Source of the DNA: Sulfuricaulis sp.
GTDB taxonomy: Bacteria > Pseudomonadota > Gammaproteobacteria > Acidiferrobacterales > Sulfurifustaceae
Direction of reading: 5' to 3'
Length of the DNA: 45,714 nucleotides
Assembly: GCF_024653915.1 (NCBI RefSeq)
Contig: NZ_JANLGY010000023.1
Coordinates: 1 to 45,714, forward strand
Within the stretch, counting starts at the first letter, position 1, and each line of letters begins with the position of its first letter. Under the pieces are notes generated by a model. That model did not search any database. It saw only the letters and a program-made list of their open reading frames with translations, and was not told the DNA's origin. Shown here one piece after another: positions 17,211 to 24,266 of this stretch. A program made the translations under genes and the position numbers.

Positions 17211-17279
17211 GTTTAACGTTCGACATCGAGCGGTAGCAACCGGCAAGCCGGTTGCTACCGCTCGATGTCGGGGCTATGC
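17211..17279 (-). other. attC-like site 0 (end of the DUF4238-type cassette)
   Basis: On the minus strand the site opens with GCATAGC (17279-17273, R''-like). It continues as a perfect 24 bp stem with a two-base loop (17221-17270) and closes with GTTAAAC (17217-17211), a match to the attC R' consensus GTTRRRY. The stop codon of the cassette gene lies inside the R''-like box. The total of 69 bp is close to attC site 2. The lack of extrahelical bases is unusual for attC, so a simple terminator hairpin is the alternative. Confidence 0.5.
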
Positions 17280-18212
17280 GTCCCTGCTTTCATACGCTTC
17301 CGCCCAACAGACCATCTCGGAAAGGACGCTATGAACGGGGCGGCCCGTAATCATGAAGCGGCTACCGTTTCTCCATACGCCGAGGTTAAAGGCACCCATA
17401 GCGGACTCATGAAGTGGGTAGTACTGGTTGGCAGGCTCCTGATGCATGTCGTCCATTACGAGAAGACGCTTCGGTCCGAGAGGGAAGCTCACTATGACAC
17501 CAGGAGTGCCCAAGCCAAAGGTCGGACGCGACTGGTGCTGCAGTACAACAGGCTTGTCTGTGGTCACGAAGACATCTCGCTCCGTCATGACTATTGACCA
17601 GCGCTTTCGCATCAGCAACTCTGCGGTGCGGATGGCTTCAGATTCGATGACATGGATGAAGAAGCGATCATGATCATTCTTGGCCCAGTTTCGGTACTTG
17701 TGCCATTCGGTGGCATTTAGTTGATGAACTACGCCTGAAACCTCGATGGTCTCAACGTCGGGTGTTCCGTCCGGCTTTGTGGGTGCGTCCTCGAATAGCT
17801 GGATGATTTGACGATGGGCCACCTCTACTGCCCTGCGAGTCTCGGGGTTTCGCAAGTGCAATACTGCGACAAAAAGCGACAGCCCCTTGCGGATAGTTGA
17901 ATCACCGAGATCAATGAATCCCTCCGCAATGGCAGGCCAGATCGCCCCCATTGTCATTTCGAGACTCTGGATCTTCTCGTCAAGGTGCCACAATCGCTCT
18001 CCAGAGTCATCAAGCGGCGTGTACAGGTATCTCTTTCCGCAAACGTTACGAACGTTTGTCAGCGTCTCGTCGCCGTCGGCGTCGTCCTTTGAGAATATCC
18101 ACACTTGGGCCTGCTCACTGTCGCAAGATTCCGACGTCGCGAAATAGCGCAGATAGAACTGCGGTACCCAGTGTTGATGCTTAGGACGGTTCACACGTGG
18201 ACTAGGACGCAT
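17274..18212 (-). CDS. DUF4238-like protein (gene cassette)
   Basis: A 312-residue protein of unknown function. It opens with PKHQHWVPQFYLRYF, the histidine-rich start characteristic of the DUF4238 family. Near residue 205 it has VFVTTDKPV, followed by FPLGPKRLLVM, also typical of that family. The start is the ATG that overlaps the R' box GTTATGC of the preceding attC site; a GTG seven codons later is a possible alternative. Upstream in-frame codons are inside attC site 2 and are not counted as gene. It is the third gene of the cassette array, in the same orientation as the others. No catalytic role is established for the family. Confidence 0.75.
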   Translation of the reverse strand: MRPSPRVNRPKHQHWVPQFYLRYFATSESCDSEQAQVWIFSKDDADGDETLTNVRNVCGKRYLYTPLDDSGERLWHLDEKIQSLEMTMGAIWPAIAEGFIDLGDSTIRKGLSLFVAVLHLRNPETRRAVEVAHRQIIQLFEDAPTKPDGTPDVETIEVSGVVHQLNATEWHKYRNWAKNDHDRFFIHVIESEAIRTAELLMRKRWSIVMTERDVFVTTDKPVVLQHQSRPTFGLGTPGVIVSFPLGPKRLLVMDDMHQEPANQYYPLHESAMGAFNLGVWRNGSRFMITGRPVHSVLSEMVCWAEAYESRDA

Positions 18213-18274
18213 AACGCGAAGCACACCCGATGCGCGCCGTCGTTGCGCGCGTCCGGTGGAGCGTCTTGTTTGGC
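18209..18274 (-). other. attC site 2 (end of the HNH cassette)
   Basis: On the minus strand, R'' GCCAAAC (18274-18268) and R' GTTATGC (18215-18209) bound a 66 bp imperfect palindrome. CACCGGACGCGCGC faces GGCGCGCATCGGGTG with unpaired bases, and the outer L boxes are GACGC/GCTTCGCG-like. This is the clearest attC in the window. It begins 26 bp after the HNH gene stop and its R' overlaps the ATG of the next gene, the compact layout expected for gene cassettes. Confidence 0.8.
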
Positions 18275-18300
18275 AAACAGATTTCGCCATGCTTGAGCGT

Positions 18301-19077
18301 TCATTCTTCTGATATCTTAATGCTGATAGTTACGGAAGGCATTTGCGATGGTGGTTCAATATAATAACGATGGTTAGGATTGTTCAAAACTTCGTTAACC
18401 AAATTTGGATCAATCCCTAAACTGAGCAGGTATCCCTTTCGATCTTCCTTCCAGCGCTTCCAGTCAAACTCAAATTCAAAGAGTTCAGTTTGTTTCTTTA
18501 GGATTGGTTCAAGCCTACTAAGCTCTTCTGGTGTGTAGAAATCCTCAGGATGCAAATCAAGCTTTTTGTTATTGCATTTTTTACAAAGAGCTACCAAGTA
18601 ACCAGGCACTAAATGCCCGCCCAACACCATCGGTATATGGTGGTCTATGTCTAAAAAATCGTTCGAACCACATTTGAAACATTGATACTCAAATAAGGCA
18701 AACAATTTGTTCTTATATAGATTGGCAACTACTGGATAGCCAAAACGTTTGAAAAGATCGCGCTTTTCTTTATTTCTTTGCCCCTTGTACGCTTCATTGC
18801 TGTGGCCAGGTATTGAAATAACAGGCTGTTCAATCCTGCTTGATATTTCTGTCTTATTATCCGCCAAAGGTAAGCTAAAGCACTTATTCAGGTCCTCGAC
18901 CTTTTTGTCGGTGTCTGGGTAAACCGCAGAAAGAATTCTTCTTACGACAAAAGTTCTTCTTTCCTGACGAAGGTGGCAAAAGGCACTGATTGTGCTCGGA
19001 CCTTCGGGCACAATCTCAGATATGCGCCTCTCAGTTACATTTCCTTCGCTGTCCTCATACTTGATTATTAAGTCCAT
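18301..19077 (-). CDS. WYL-like domain/HNH endonuclease fusion (gene cassette)
   Basis: A 258-residue protein. Residues 1-60 resemble the ligand-binding half of a WYL domain: IKYEDSEGNVTERRISEI, then FCHLRQERRTFVVRRI. A linker follows. Residues about 133-170 form an HNH nuclease: CFKCG, DIDHHIPMVLGG, then LVALCKKCNNKK, giving two zinc-type CxxC pairs and the catalytic histidines. The C-terminus is charged. Codon use is clearly more AT-rich than in the flanking genes, which indicates recent transfer. It is bounded by attC sites 1 and 2. Inferred role: a DNA-cutting effector controlled by a small-ligand sensor, possibly anti-phage; no experiment supports this here. Confidence 0.8.
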   Translation of the reverse strand: MDLIIKYEDSEGNVTERRISEIVPEGPSTISAFCHLRQERRTFVVRRILSAVYPDTDKKVEDLNKCFSLPLADNKTEISSRIEQPVISIPGHSNEAYKGQRNKEKRDLFKRFGYPVVANLYKNKLFALFEYQCFKCGSNDFLDIDHHIPMVLGGHLVPGYLVALCKKCNNKKLDLHPEDFYTPEELSRLEPILKKQTELFEFEFDWKRWKEDRKGYLLSLGIDPNLVNEVLNNPNHRYYIEPPSQMPSVTISIKISEE

Positions 19078-19094
19078 CGTCTCGATGTTCTTGA

Positions 19095-19184
19095 AGCTGA
19101 ACGCTGCCTTTGAGCCGCGCCGACACGAAACGTCAGGAAACGGTGCGCTGTCCCCGGCGTCGGCTCGAAAGGCTTGTTATGTGC
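19095..19184 (-). other. attC site 1 (end of the lipoprotein cassette)
   Basis: On the minus strand the site runs from GCACATAAC (19184-19176, R''), through AAGCCTTTCGAGCCGACGCC, a variable loop and GTCGGCGCGGCTCAAAGGC, to GCGTTCAGC (19104-19096, R'). The arms are complementary apart from single unpaired bases, as attC folding requires. The R' box GTTCAGC departs from GTTRRRY at one position. The HNH gene starts 18 bp further on. Confidence 0.7.
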
Positions 19185-19208
19185 ATTCCACGAAGCATTT
19201 CGTACGAG

Positions 19209-19607
19209 TCAGAACTGGGGGCCAGTGCACTGGCCGTTCAGCATGGTTCCGTAGCATCTCTGGGGTACCGCAGACTTGGGTATTATCGCTCCATGGCATT
19301 CTCCGTTAATCACTGGTCCCGTGCATTCGTCCGCCCGGTAGACAGGCGTGCCGCCAACGTTCGGTGCTGAAGCACTACCCCTTCTAATAGTTGGCTTCCC
19401 GTATGACCGTTGTTGGTCCGCGTATACGTTTGTAAGTGCTTCAGTTAACTTCATAAGGCACCATGAATTCTTGTCTGGCTCAGGAAAGCGAGCCTGACAC
19501 TCTTGAGCGATCCACGCTCTATCTTCTTGTGTAAGTTCTGGTCTGCTGACTTGATGACTACATGCGGCCACGAACAGGAGCGTGGGAACCCACATCGTCT
19601 TTTTCAT
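19209..19607 (-). CDS. Predicted small lipoprotein (gene cassette)
   Basis: A 132-residue protein with a lipoprotein signal: MKKTMWVPTLLFVAAC, where LFVAAC is a lipobox with the lipidated cysteine at 16. The mature part has a short charged region followed by a cysteine-containing C-terminal segment with two similar stretches (CTGPVINGECHG and CYGTMLNGQCTG). This suggests a small duplicated, possibly disulfide-stabilised motif. It is preceded by a 71-codon gene 25 bp upstream, and both lie in one cassette that ends at attC site 1. I do not recognise the family. Confidence 0.65.
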   Translation of the reverse strand: MKKTMWVPTLLFVAACSHQVSRPELTQEDRAWIAQECQARFPEPDKNSWCLMKLTEALTNVYADQQRSYGKPTIRRGSASAPNVGGTPVYRADECTGPVINGECHGAIIPKSAVPQRCYGTMLNGQCTGPQF

Positions 19608-19632
19608 CTTTCCTCCTCCCTACCCGAAACCA

Positions 19633-19848
19633 TCAGCATGCGGGTTTCTTATGCAACCATTTGCAAGCACCCCGATATATGTTCTCAAGCGCTTCCTCCT
19701 GCGAAAAGGACAGCGATGCAAAGTCGAGAATGCTTTCGACTGTGTCGAGGCATTCTGTAGCCCAAGTCGCCGCACTCTGAGGCAAAGCGCCGGACTTGAC
19801 CCGCAAAAGAATTTCCTGAAGTTCTTCCGAAGGATCTTCTGCTGACAT
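19633..19848 (-). CDS. Small hypothetical protein (gene cassette)
   Basis: A 71-residue acidic, probably helical protein beginning MSAEDPSEELQEILLRV, without signal peptide or membrane segment. It starts 13 bp after the R' box GTTATGT of attC-like site 3, a normal distance for a first cassette gene, with a GGAAT-type weak ribosome-binding site. The two-gene cassette could encode a small cytosolic protein paired with the lipoprotein downstream. Function unknown. Confidence 0.55.
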   Translation of the reverse strand: MSAEDPSEELQEILLRVKSGALPQSAATWATECLDTVESILDFASLSFSQEEALENIYRGACKWLHKKPAC

Positions 19849-19861
19849 CTTTATTCCTTAC

Positions 19862-19926
19862 ACATAACGTGCCGCTGACCGGCGCCAGAATGGCGTCCGG
19901 TCCAGGGCTAAAGGGGACGCTACCCT
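19862..19926 (-). other. attC-like site 3, degenerate at its R'' end
   Basis: On the minus strand GGACCGGACGCCA, four bases, then TGGCGCCGGTC forms a stem with one unpaired T, and the site ends in GTTATGT (19868-19862), an R' box. The expected R'' box is not clear (CTTTAGC at best). This is the upstream edge of the array, next to aroC. The neighbouring AAAGGGGACGCTACCCTTTT at 19911-19930 is itself a hairpin with a T run on the plus strand. Confidence 0.5.
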
Positions 19927-20069
19927 TTTTCATCATCCTTTCTCGGTCGTCCACGTGGCCGGCACTGTAACACCCGCGCGGTCATCATCGTCCAGTTTCT
20001 GGACGAGCTTCCCCCAACCGCAGGACAATCCCTTGTCGACGTTACGTCTCAACGCACTTGCATATTTCT

Positions 20070-21167
20070 TCAGACGTTGCCGGGTATCACCGGCGTGGGA
20101 CTTCTGACATCGGGGTTCTGCGCGCGGTGGCGCAGTGCGTGGTCCATCAGCACGATGGCCAGCATGGCCTCGGCAATCGGCGTAGCGCGGATACCGACAC
20201 AGGGATCGTGACGCCCGGTGGTGGCGACTTCAACGGCCTCGCCCTTCACATTCACGGTTTTCCCCGGCAGGCGGATGCTGGATGTCGGCTTGAGGGCGAT
20301 GCTCACGACGATATCCTGCCCGGAGGAAATACCACCGAGCGTGCCGCCGGCGTGATTGGAAAGAAAACCCTTGGGCGTGATTTCATCGCGGTGCTCGGTA
20401 CCCTTCTGCTCGACACAGTGAAATCCTGCGCCGATCTCGACACCCTTGACCGCGTTGATACCCATCATGGCGTAGGCGATGTCAGCGTCCAGCCGCCCGA
20501 ATATCGGTTCGCCGAGACCCACCGGCATGTGGCTGGCAACTATATTGATGCGCGCGCCGATGGAGTTGCCTTCCTTGCGCAATGCATCCATGTAGGCCTC
20601 CAGTTCCGCCACCTTGGAGGCATCCGGACAAAAGAAGTCATTGTTCTCGACTTCGTTCCAATCCTTGAGTTCAGGTTTAATCGGGCCCAGTTGCGCGAGA
20701 TAGCCGCGAATAACCACGCCATAAAGTTCATGTAGATATTTTTTGGCAACGGCCCCGGCCGCCACGCGCATCGCGGTTTCGCGCGCGGATGAACGTCCGC
20801 CGCCGCGGTAATCGCGCAGGCCGTACTTCTGCATGTAGGTGTAATCGGCGTGGCCCGGACGAAACCGGTCCATGATCTTGGAATAATCCTGCGGGCGCTG
20901 GTCGGTGTTCTGGATCATCAGGCCGATCGGCGTGCCGGTAGTCTTGCCTTCGAACACGCCTGAAAGAATTTTTACCTCGTCCGACTCGCGCCGTTGCGTG
21001 GTGTGGCGCGACTGGCCGGGCTTGCGCCGGTCGAGGTCGGGCTGGATATCGGCCTCGCTGAGCGCCATGCCGGGCGGGCACCCATCAATAATCGCCACAT
21101 ACGCCGGACCGTGGGATTCACCCGCGGTGGTGACGGTGAAGAGCTTGCCAATGGTATTTCCGGACAT
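20070..21167 (-). CDS. aroC: Chorismate synthase AroC
   Basis: Converts 5-enolpyruvylshikimate 3-phosphate to chorismate, the last common step of aromatic amino acid synthesis; it needs reduced FMN. The 365-residue protein begins [20 protein letters not shown], the first chorismate synthase signature. [21 protein letters not shown] near 125-136 and a histidine-containing C-terminal signature [17 protein letters not shown] near 318-334 follow. Length is standard. After its stop, about 140 bp without a gene separate it from the cassette array. Confidence 0.97.
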   Translation of the reverse strand: MSGNTIGKLFTVTTAGESHGPAYVAIIDGCPPGMALSEADIQPDLDRRKPGQSRHTTQRRESDEVKILSGVFEGKTTGTPIGLMIQNTDQRPQDYSKIMDRFRPGHADYTYMQKYGLRDYRGGGRSSARETAMRVAAGAVAKKYLHELYGVVIRGYLAQLGPIKPELKDWNEVENNDFFCPDASKVAELEAYMDALRKEGNSIGARINIVASHMPVGLGEPIFGRLDADIAYAMMGINAVKGVEIGAGFHCVEQKGTEHRDEITPKGFLSNHAGGTLGGISSGQDIVVSIALKPTSSIRLPGKTVNVKGEAVEVATTGRHDPCVGIRATPIAEAMLAIVLMDHALRHRAQNPDVRSPTPVIPGNV

Positions 21168-21235
21168 TATGTGATGTTACCGGCTGTGGCGACCGATGAC
21201 AAATTACGCGTTATCGCAAAGAGATAATAATTTGG

Positions 21236-21333
21236 AACCACTGATGAACACAAATTAACACGGATTAAAGCGCTAATTCTCTTTGTTTCCCATCCGCGTT
21301 CATCCGCGTTCATCCGCGTTCATCTGTGGTTTC
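21236..21333. repeat. Intergenic palindromic repeat, CATCCGCGTT family
   Basis: Three exact tandem units CATCCGCGTT at 21291-21320, followed by a variant CATCTGTGGT, form the right arm. The left arm, from AACCACTGATGAACAC at about 21236, is a degenerate complement. The unit length is 10 bp, about one helical turn. It lies between the aroC start and the end of the minus-strand MipA-like gene. Confidence 0.85.
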
Positions 21334-21340
21334 AGGAATA

Positions 21341-22138
21341 TTATTTTTTAGCCTCCGCCAACACCCAGACGACGCCCACTCCTGCCATGAATGAGGATTT
21401 TTTCTTTACCAGCGGGCTGTCCTCGAAGGCCGCGCCGGAAAGATAATCATAACGTGCGAACGCCCCGACCCAGAAATCCGGGAAGCGCCGGCTCGCGGTG
21501 AACGTCATCCGACTGCCGCTGTAACCGCCCGATGCATCGTAGGCGGGGCGTGTGACCGTGTCATGGATCGGCAAAACTTCGTAATAGTAGTCGTGATATT
21601 TCTCCGAGGCGTATAACGGCCCGACCGCCGCCCCGAAGCCCCAACCGTCGAGGCGGCGTGCCTCGTAATTCAGATTGGGCGCGAACACCCAGCCGATGCC
21701 ATCCACGCGCGAAAGATCGGTCGCCGCCACGGCGCGCCATGGCAGCCGGATTGACCAGGCACGGTCATGCGACAAATAAATCTCCAGCGAAGGGCCGACC
21801 TCCACGGTCGGATCGATGTCCGGCATGCCGCGGCGGGCCTCGCTGTGATCGCTGCGGGCCGGCGGCCCGGCATTGACGCTCAGCTCGAGCCGAACGTGCT
21901 CCGAGGCAAACAGCTTGCCATGCGCACCCTCGCGGTCGATCTGAAACATCTCGCCCCGATACTGGACGTAGGGCAAGGGCAGAAGATAGCCGCGTTGTTC
22001 ATCGGAGCCGCGGTAGTCGGGGATGCTCAAACCGGCCAGGCCCAGCCCCAGCTCCCAACGCGGCAAGTCTCCGGCGCGCGCGGTGGACGCGAGCAGGCAG
22101 AACGCGATTAAAGAAATTAGTATTTGGCGCATCGGCAT
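21341..22138 (-). CDS. MipA/OmpV-family outer-membrane protein
   Basis: A 265-residue exported protein from MPMRQILISL, with a signal peptide cleaved after about residue 24 (ASTARA-GD). The mature part begins with the MipA/OmpV-like GLGLAGLSIPDYRGSDEQRGYLLPLP region (positions about 32-57). It continues with alternating aromatic/glycine strands ending VGVVWVLAE. Family members are scaffold or porin-like barrels, some linked to murein hydrolases. The longer upstream ORF is rejected because it overlaps the divergent gene at 22197. The true start gives a 58 bp divergent promoter gap. Confidence 0.8.
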   Translation of the reverse strand: MPMRQILISLIAFCLLASTARAGDLPRWELGLGLAGLSIPDYRGSDEQRGYLLPLPYVQYRGEMFQIDREGAHGKLFASEHVRLELSVNAGPPARSDHSEARRGMPDIDPTVEVGPSLEIYLSHDRAWSIRLPWRAVAATDLSRVDGIGWVFAPNLNYEARRLDGWGFGAAVGPLYASEKYHDYYYEVLPIHDTVTRPAYDASGGYSGSRMTFTASRRFPDFWVGAFARYDYLSGAAFEDSPLVKKKSSFMAGVGVVWVLAEAKK

Positions 22139-22196
22139 TCCTAATATATTCTTGGATACATGGTAATCGGGCACTCTTCCTGAAGCCAACCGTTCA

Positions 22197-23159
22197 ATGC
22201 GACGACATTCCGCCATCCGTACAGTGTCGTCCACAGCTGATTTCCGTTTTTTTTTCAGATTCCTCCTTGCCGTCCTTTTTGCCCTACCATCCTGGACGGG
22301 CGCGGAGGCGGCGGCTTCCGCGGCAAAAAGCAGCGTCAGCGCCGTTTCCGATCCTGCTTCACGCTTCACCAGGGGCCTGCTATGGAAAATCGAATCGCCG
22401 GGCGCCACGGCAAGTTATCTGTTCGGCACGATTCACTCCGACGATGCGCGCGTCATCGCCCTGCCGGAGGCCGTGACACGTTCGCTGGATACCTCCAGCC
22501 GCTTCGTCATGGAGGCCATTATCGATGGCGAAGCCCTGGTGCGCATGGCCGAGGTCATGTTCTTCAACGATGGGCGAACGTTGGAACAGGTTGTCGGCAA
22601 AAAACTCCACATGGAATCCATGAAGGCATTGACCGCGCGCGGCGTCCCGACGCTGGGCATTGAGAAGCAAAAACCCTGGGCGGTCATGATGACGTTGTCC
22701 ATGCCGCCGCCCAAGACCGGCGAATATCTCGATCTCGTGCTGCAAGCGCGCGCGACGGAACAAAACAAACCCGTGTCCGGGCTGGAAACCATCGCCGAGC
22801 AATTGGCGGTATTCGACGGCCTGCCACTGCTCGATCAGGTGGCGCTGCTGCAGGATACCGTGAATACACAGACCGAACTTGAGAAGGAGTTCGAGGCGCT
22901 GCACAAGGCATACCTCGCGCGCAACCTCGGCGACATCACGGCCATCACGGAGAAAAATAAACCGGGCGATGAGCGGCTCTATGAAGAGGTCATGGACCGG
23001 TTACTGGCGAAACGCAATCGGCGCATGGTCGAACGCATGGTGCCGATTCTCAAACAGGGTGGCGCCTTCATGGCCGTGGGCGCGGCGCACCTGCCGGGCG
23101 AAACCGGTCTGTTGTACCGGCTTGAGAAAGCCGGCTATCGTGTTACCGTGGTCTATTGA
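22197..23159 (+). CDS. TraB/GumN-family protein (putative metalloprotease)
   Basis: A 320-residue protein with a basic N-terminus and a hydrophobic signal segment at about 19-36. The TraB/GumN (Tiki-like) motifs are present: LFGTIHSDD at 76-83 (metal-ligand histidine 80), GLETIAEQL near 200, and FMAVGAAHLPGETGLL near 293-308 with the second GxxH. Relatives have been proposed to be metal-dependent proteases acting outside the cytoplasm. It is transcribed divergently from the MipA-like gene. Confidence 0.85.
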   Translation: MRRHSAIRTVSSTADFRFFFRFLLAVLFALPSWTGAEAAASAAKSSVSAVSDPASRFTRGLLWKIESPGATASYLFGTIHSDDARVIALPEAVTRSLDTSSRFVMEAIIDGEALVRMAEVMFFNDGRTLEQVVGKKLHMESMKALTARGVPTLGIEKQKPWAVMMTLSMPPPKTGEYLDLVLQARATEQNKPVSGLETIAEQLAVFDGLPLLDQVALLQDTVNTQTELEKEFEALHKAYLARNLGDITAITEKNKPGDERLYEEVMDRLLAKRNRRMVERMVPILKQGGAFMAVGAAHLPGETGLLYRLEKAGYRVTVVY

Positions 23160-23192
23160 CGATCCATACTGAAGAACATCAAGGAGACGGAC

Positions 23193-24266
23193 ATCCCTTC
23201 CAAAAAAACAAAAAAACGCAAGAAACTGCGCCGGAAGAAAGCATCGCGGCGCCCGGGGGCAGTCTCCTGGACGCGCCTGTCCGACGAGCACCTCCTGGAC
23301 ACCCGGCTGTGCGACTTGGGGCTCACGCTGAACGGCAGCAAGATCCAGAAAGAGGTTAGACAGCTGTGGCACGATCTCGCCAATCGCGGCTTCGCGTTCC
23401 GCCCGCATTTCTGGCTGTCAGACTGCTGGTTCTGCCCGGACGGCGTACCCGGAATTGCCATCCCGTTTTTCCTCGTACACCCGCGGCTCATGCGCCTGGA
23501 AAAAGCGCACATGCTCGAATTCGACGGCAACACCCTGGAGTCACGCATGAAGTTGCTGCGGCACGAAACCGCGCACGCGCTGGCCAACGCTTACCGCCTG
23601 CACCTGAAACAGAGCTGGCGCCGCCGCTTTGGACGCAACAGCAAGGCCTATCCCGAAAGCTACATGCCGCGGCCCTACAGCCGCAATTACGTGCTGCACC
23701 TCGACAACTGGTATGCGCAGAGTCACCCCGCTGAGGACTGGGCTGAGACTTTCGCCGTGTGGCTCGACCCGGGTTCGCGCTGGCGCGAGAAATACCGCGA
23801 CTGGCCGGCGATCAAGAAACTCAATTACGTGGATGAGCTGATGAAGGAGATTGTCGGCCGCACCCCGCCGGTGCGCAGCAAGAAACAGGTCGATTCAATC
23901 AACACGCAGCGGATCACTCTGCGAGAATACTTCGCGGAGAAGCAGACACGCCTGCAACTGGACCTGCCCTGCTTCCATGAACAGCAGTTGCGGCAAATCT
24001 TCCCTGCTTCGGTGAGCCACCAGAACGAGCGGGCCGCACATTTCGTCCGGAAAATGCGCCGCGAAGCCATCACCAGCGTGGCCCGTTGGACCTCCGAATC
24101 CCGCTATCGCATCAACCTGACCATCGAAGACATGATCCACCGTTGTGAAGAAATGAATCTTCACGCCTCCCGCGACAAGGAAGAAACCAAGACCGCGCTC
24201 ATCGCCTCGCTTGTGATGCTCTACATGGGCTCGCTGCGCAGCGGGATGTCGCGCCTCGCGATATGA
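23193..24266 (+). CDS. Putative zinc-binding metallopeptidase with unusual start
   Basis: The conserved core has WLSDCWFCPDGVPGIAIPF, then the zinc motif HETAH (about 124-128 from the start used here) and AEDWAETFAVWLDP, where the glutamates can complete the site. The first ordinary start codon is TTG at 23316. The open frame, however, extends upstream through WTRLSDEHLLDTRLCDLGL, which belongs to this family. An AAGGAG ribosome-binding site at 23181-23186 sits six bases before ATC at 23193, followed by a lysine/arginine-rich tail. I therefore propose ATC as the start. A sequencing indel that removed an ATG, or true TTG initiation, are the alternatives. It overlaps the ATP-grasp gene by 4 bp. 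Confidence 0.75.
   Translation: MPSKKTKKRKKLRRKKASRRPGAVSWTRLSDEHLLDTRLCDLGLTLNGSKIQKEVRQLWHDLANRGFAFRPHFWLSDCWFCPDGVPGIAIPFFLVHPRLMRLEKAHMLEFDGNTLESRMKLLRHETAHALANAYRLHLKQSWRRRFGRNSKAYPESYMPRPYSRNYVLHLDNWYAQSHPAEDWAETFAVWLDPGSRWREKYRDWPAIKKLNYVDELMKEIVGRTPPVRSKKQVDSINTQRITLREYFAEKQTRLQLDLPCFHEQQLRQIFPASVSHQNERAAHFVRKMRREAITSVARWTSESRYRINLTIEDMIHRCEEMNLHASRDKEETKTALIASLVMLYMGSLRSGMSRLAI

Noticed and set aside
17186-17260. tRNA-like start (GGTTAGCTCAGAGG) near the cassette end
   Set aside because: The D-arm-like word is not followed by an anticodon arm or T-arm; the rest folds as the long perfect hairpin.
19633-19954. Longer start for the 71-codon cassette gene or an overlapping 89-codon frame reading MKKGSVPFS
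   Set aside because: The extra residues are encoded by the attC-like palindrome and the frame has no ribosome-binding site.
16000-21200. Integron integrase near the cassettes
   Set aside because: No ORF with tyrosine-recombinase motifs was found on either strand here, so the array is reported without an integrase.
21291-21330. Short tandem repeats as a CRISPR array
   Set aside because: The unit is 10 bp without spacers and no cas gene is near; it is a palindromic intergenic repeat.
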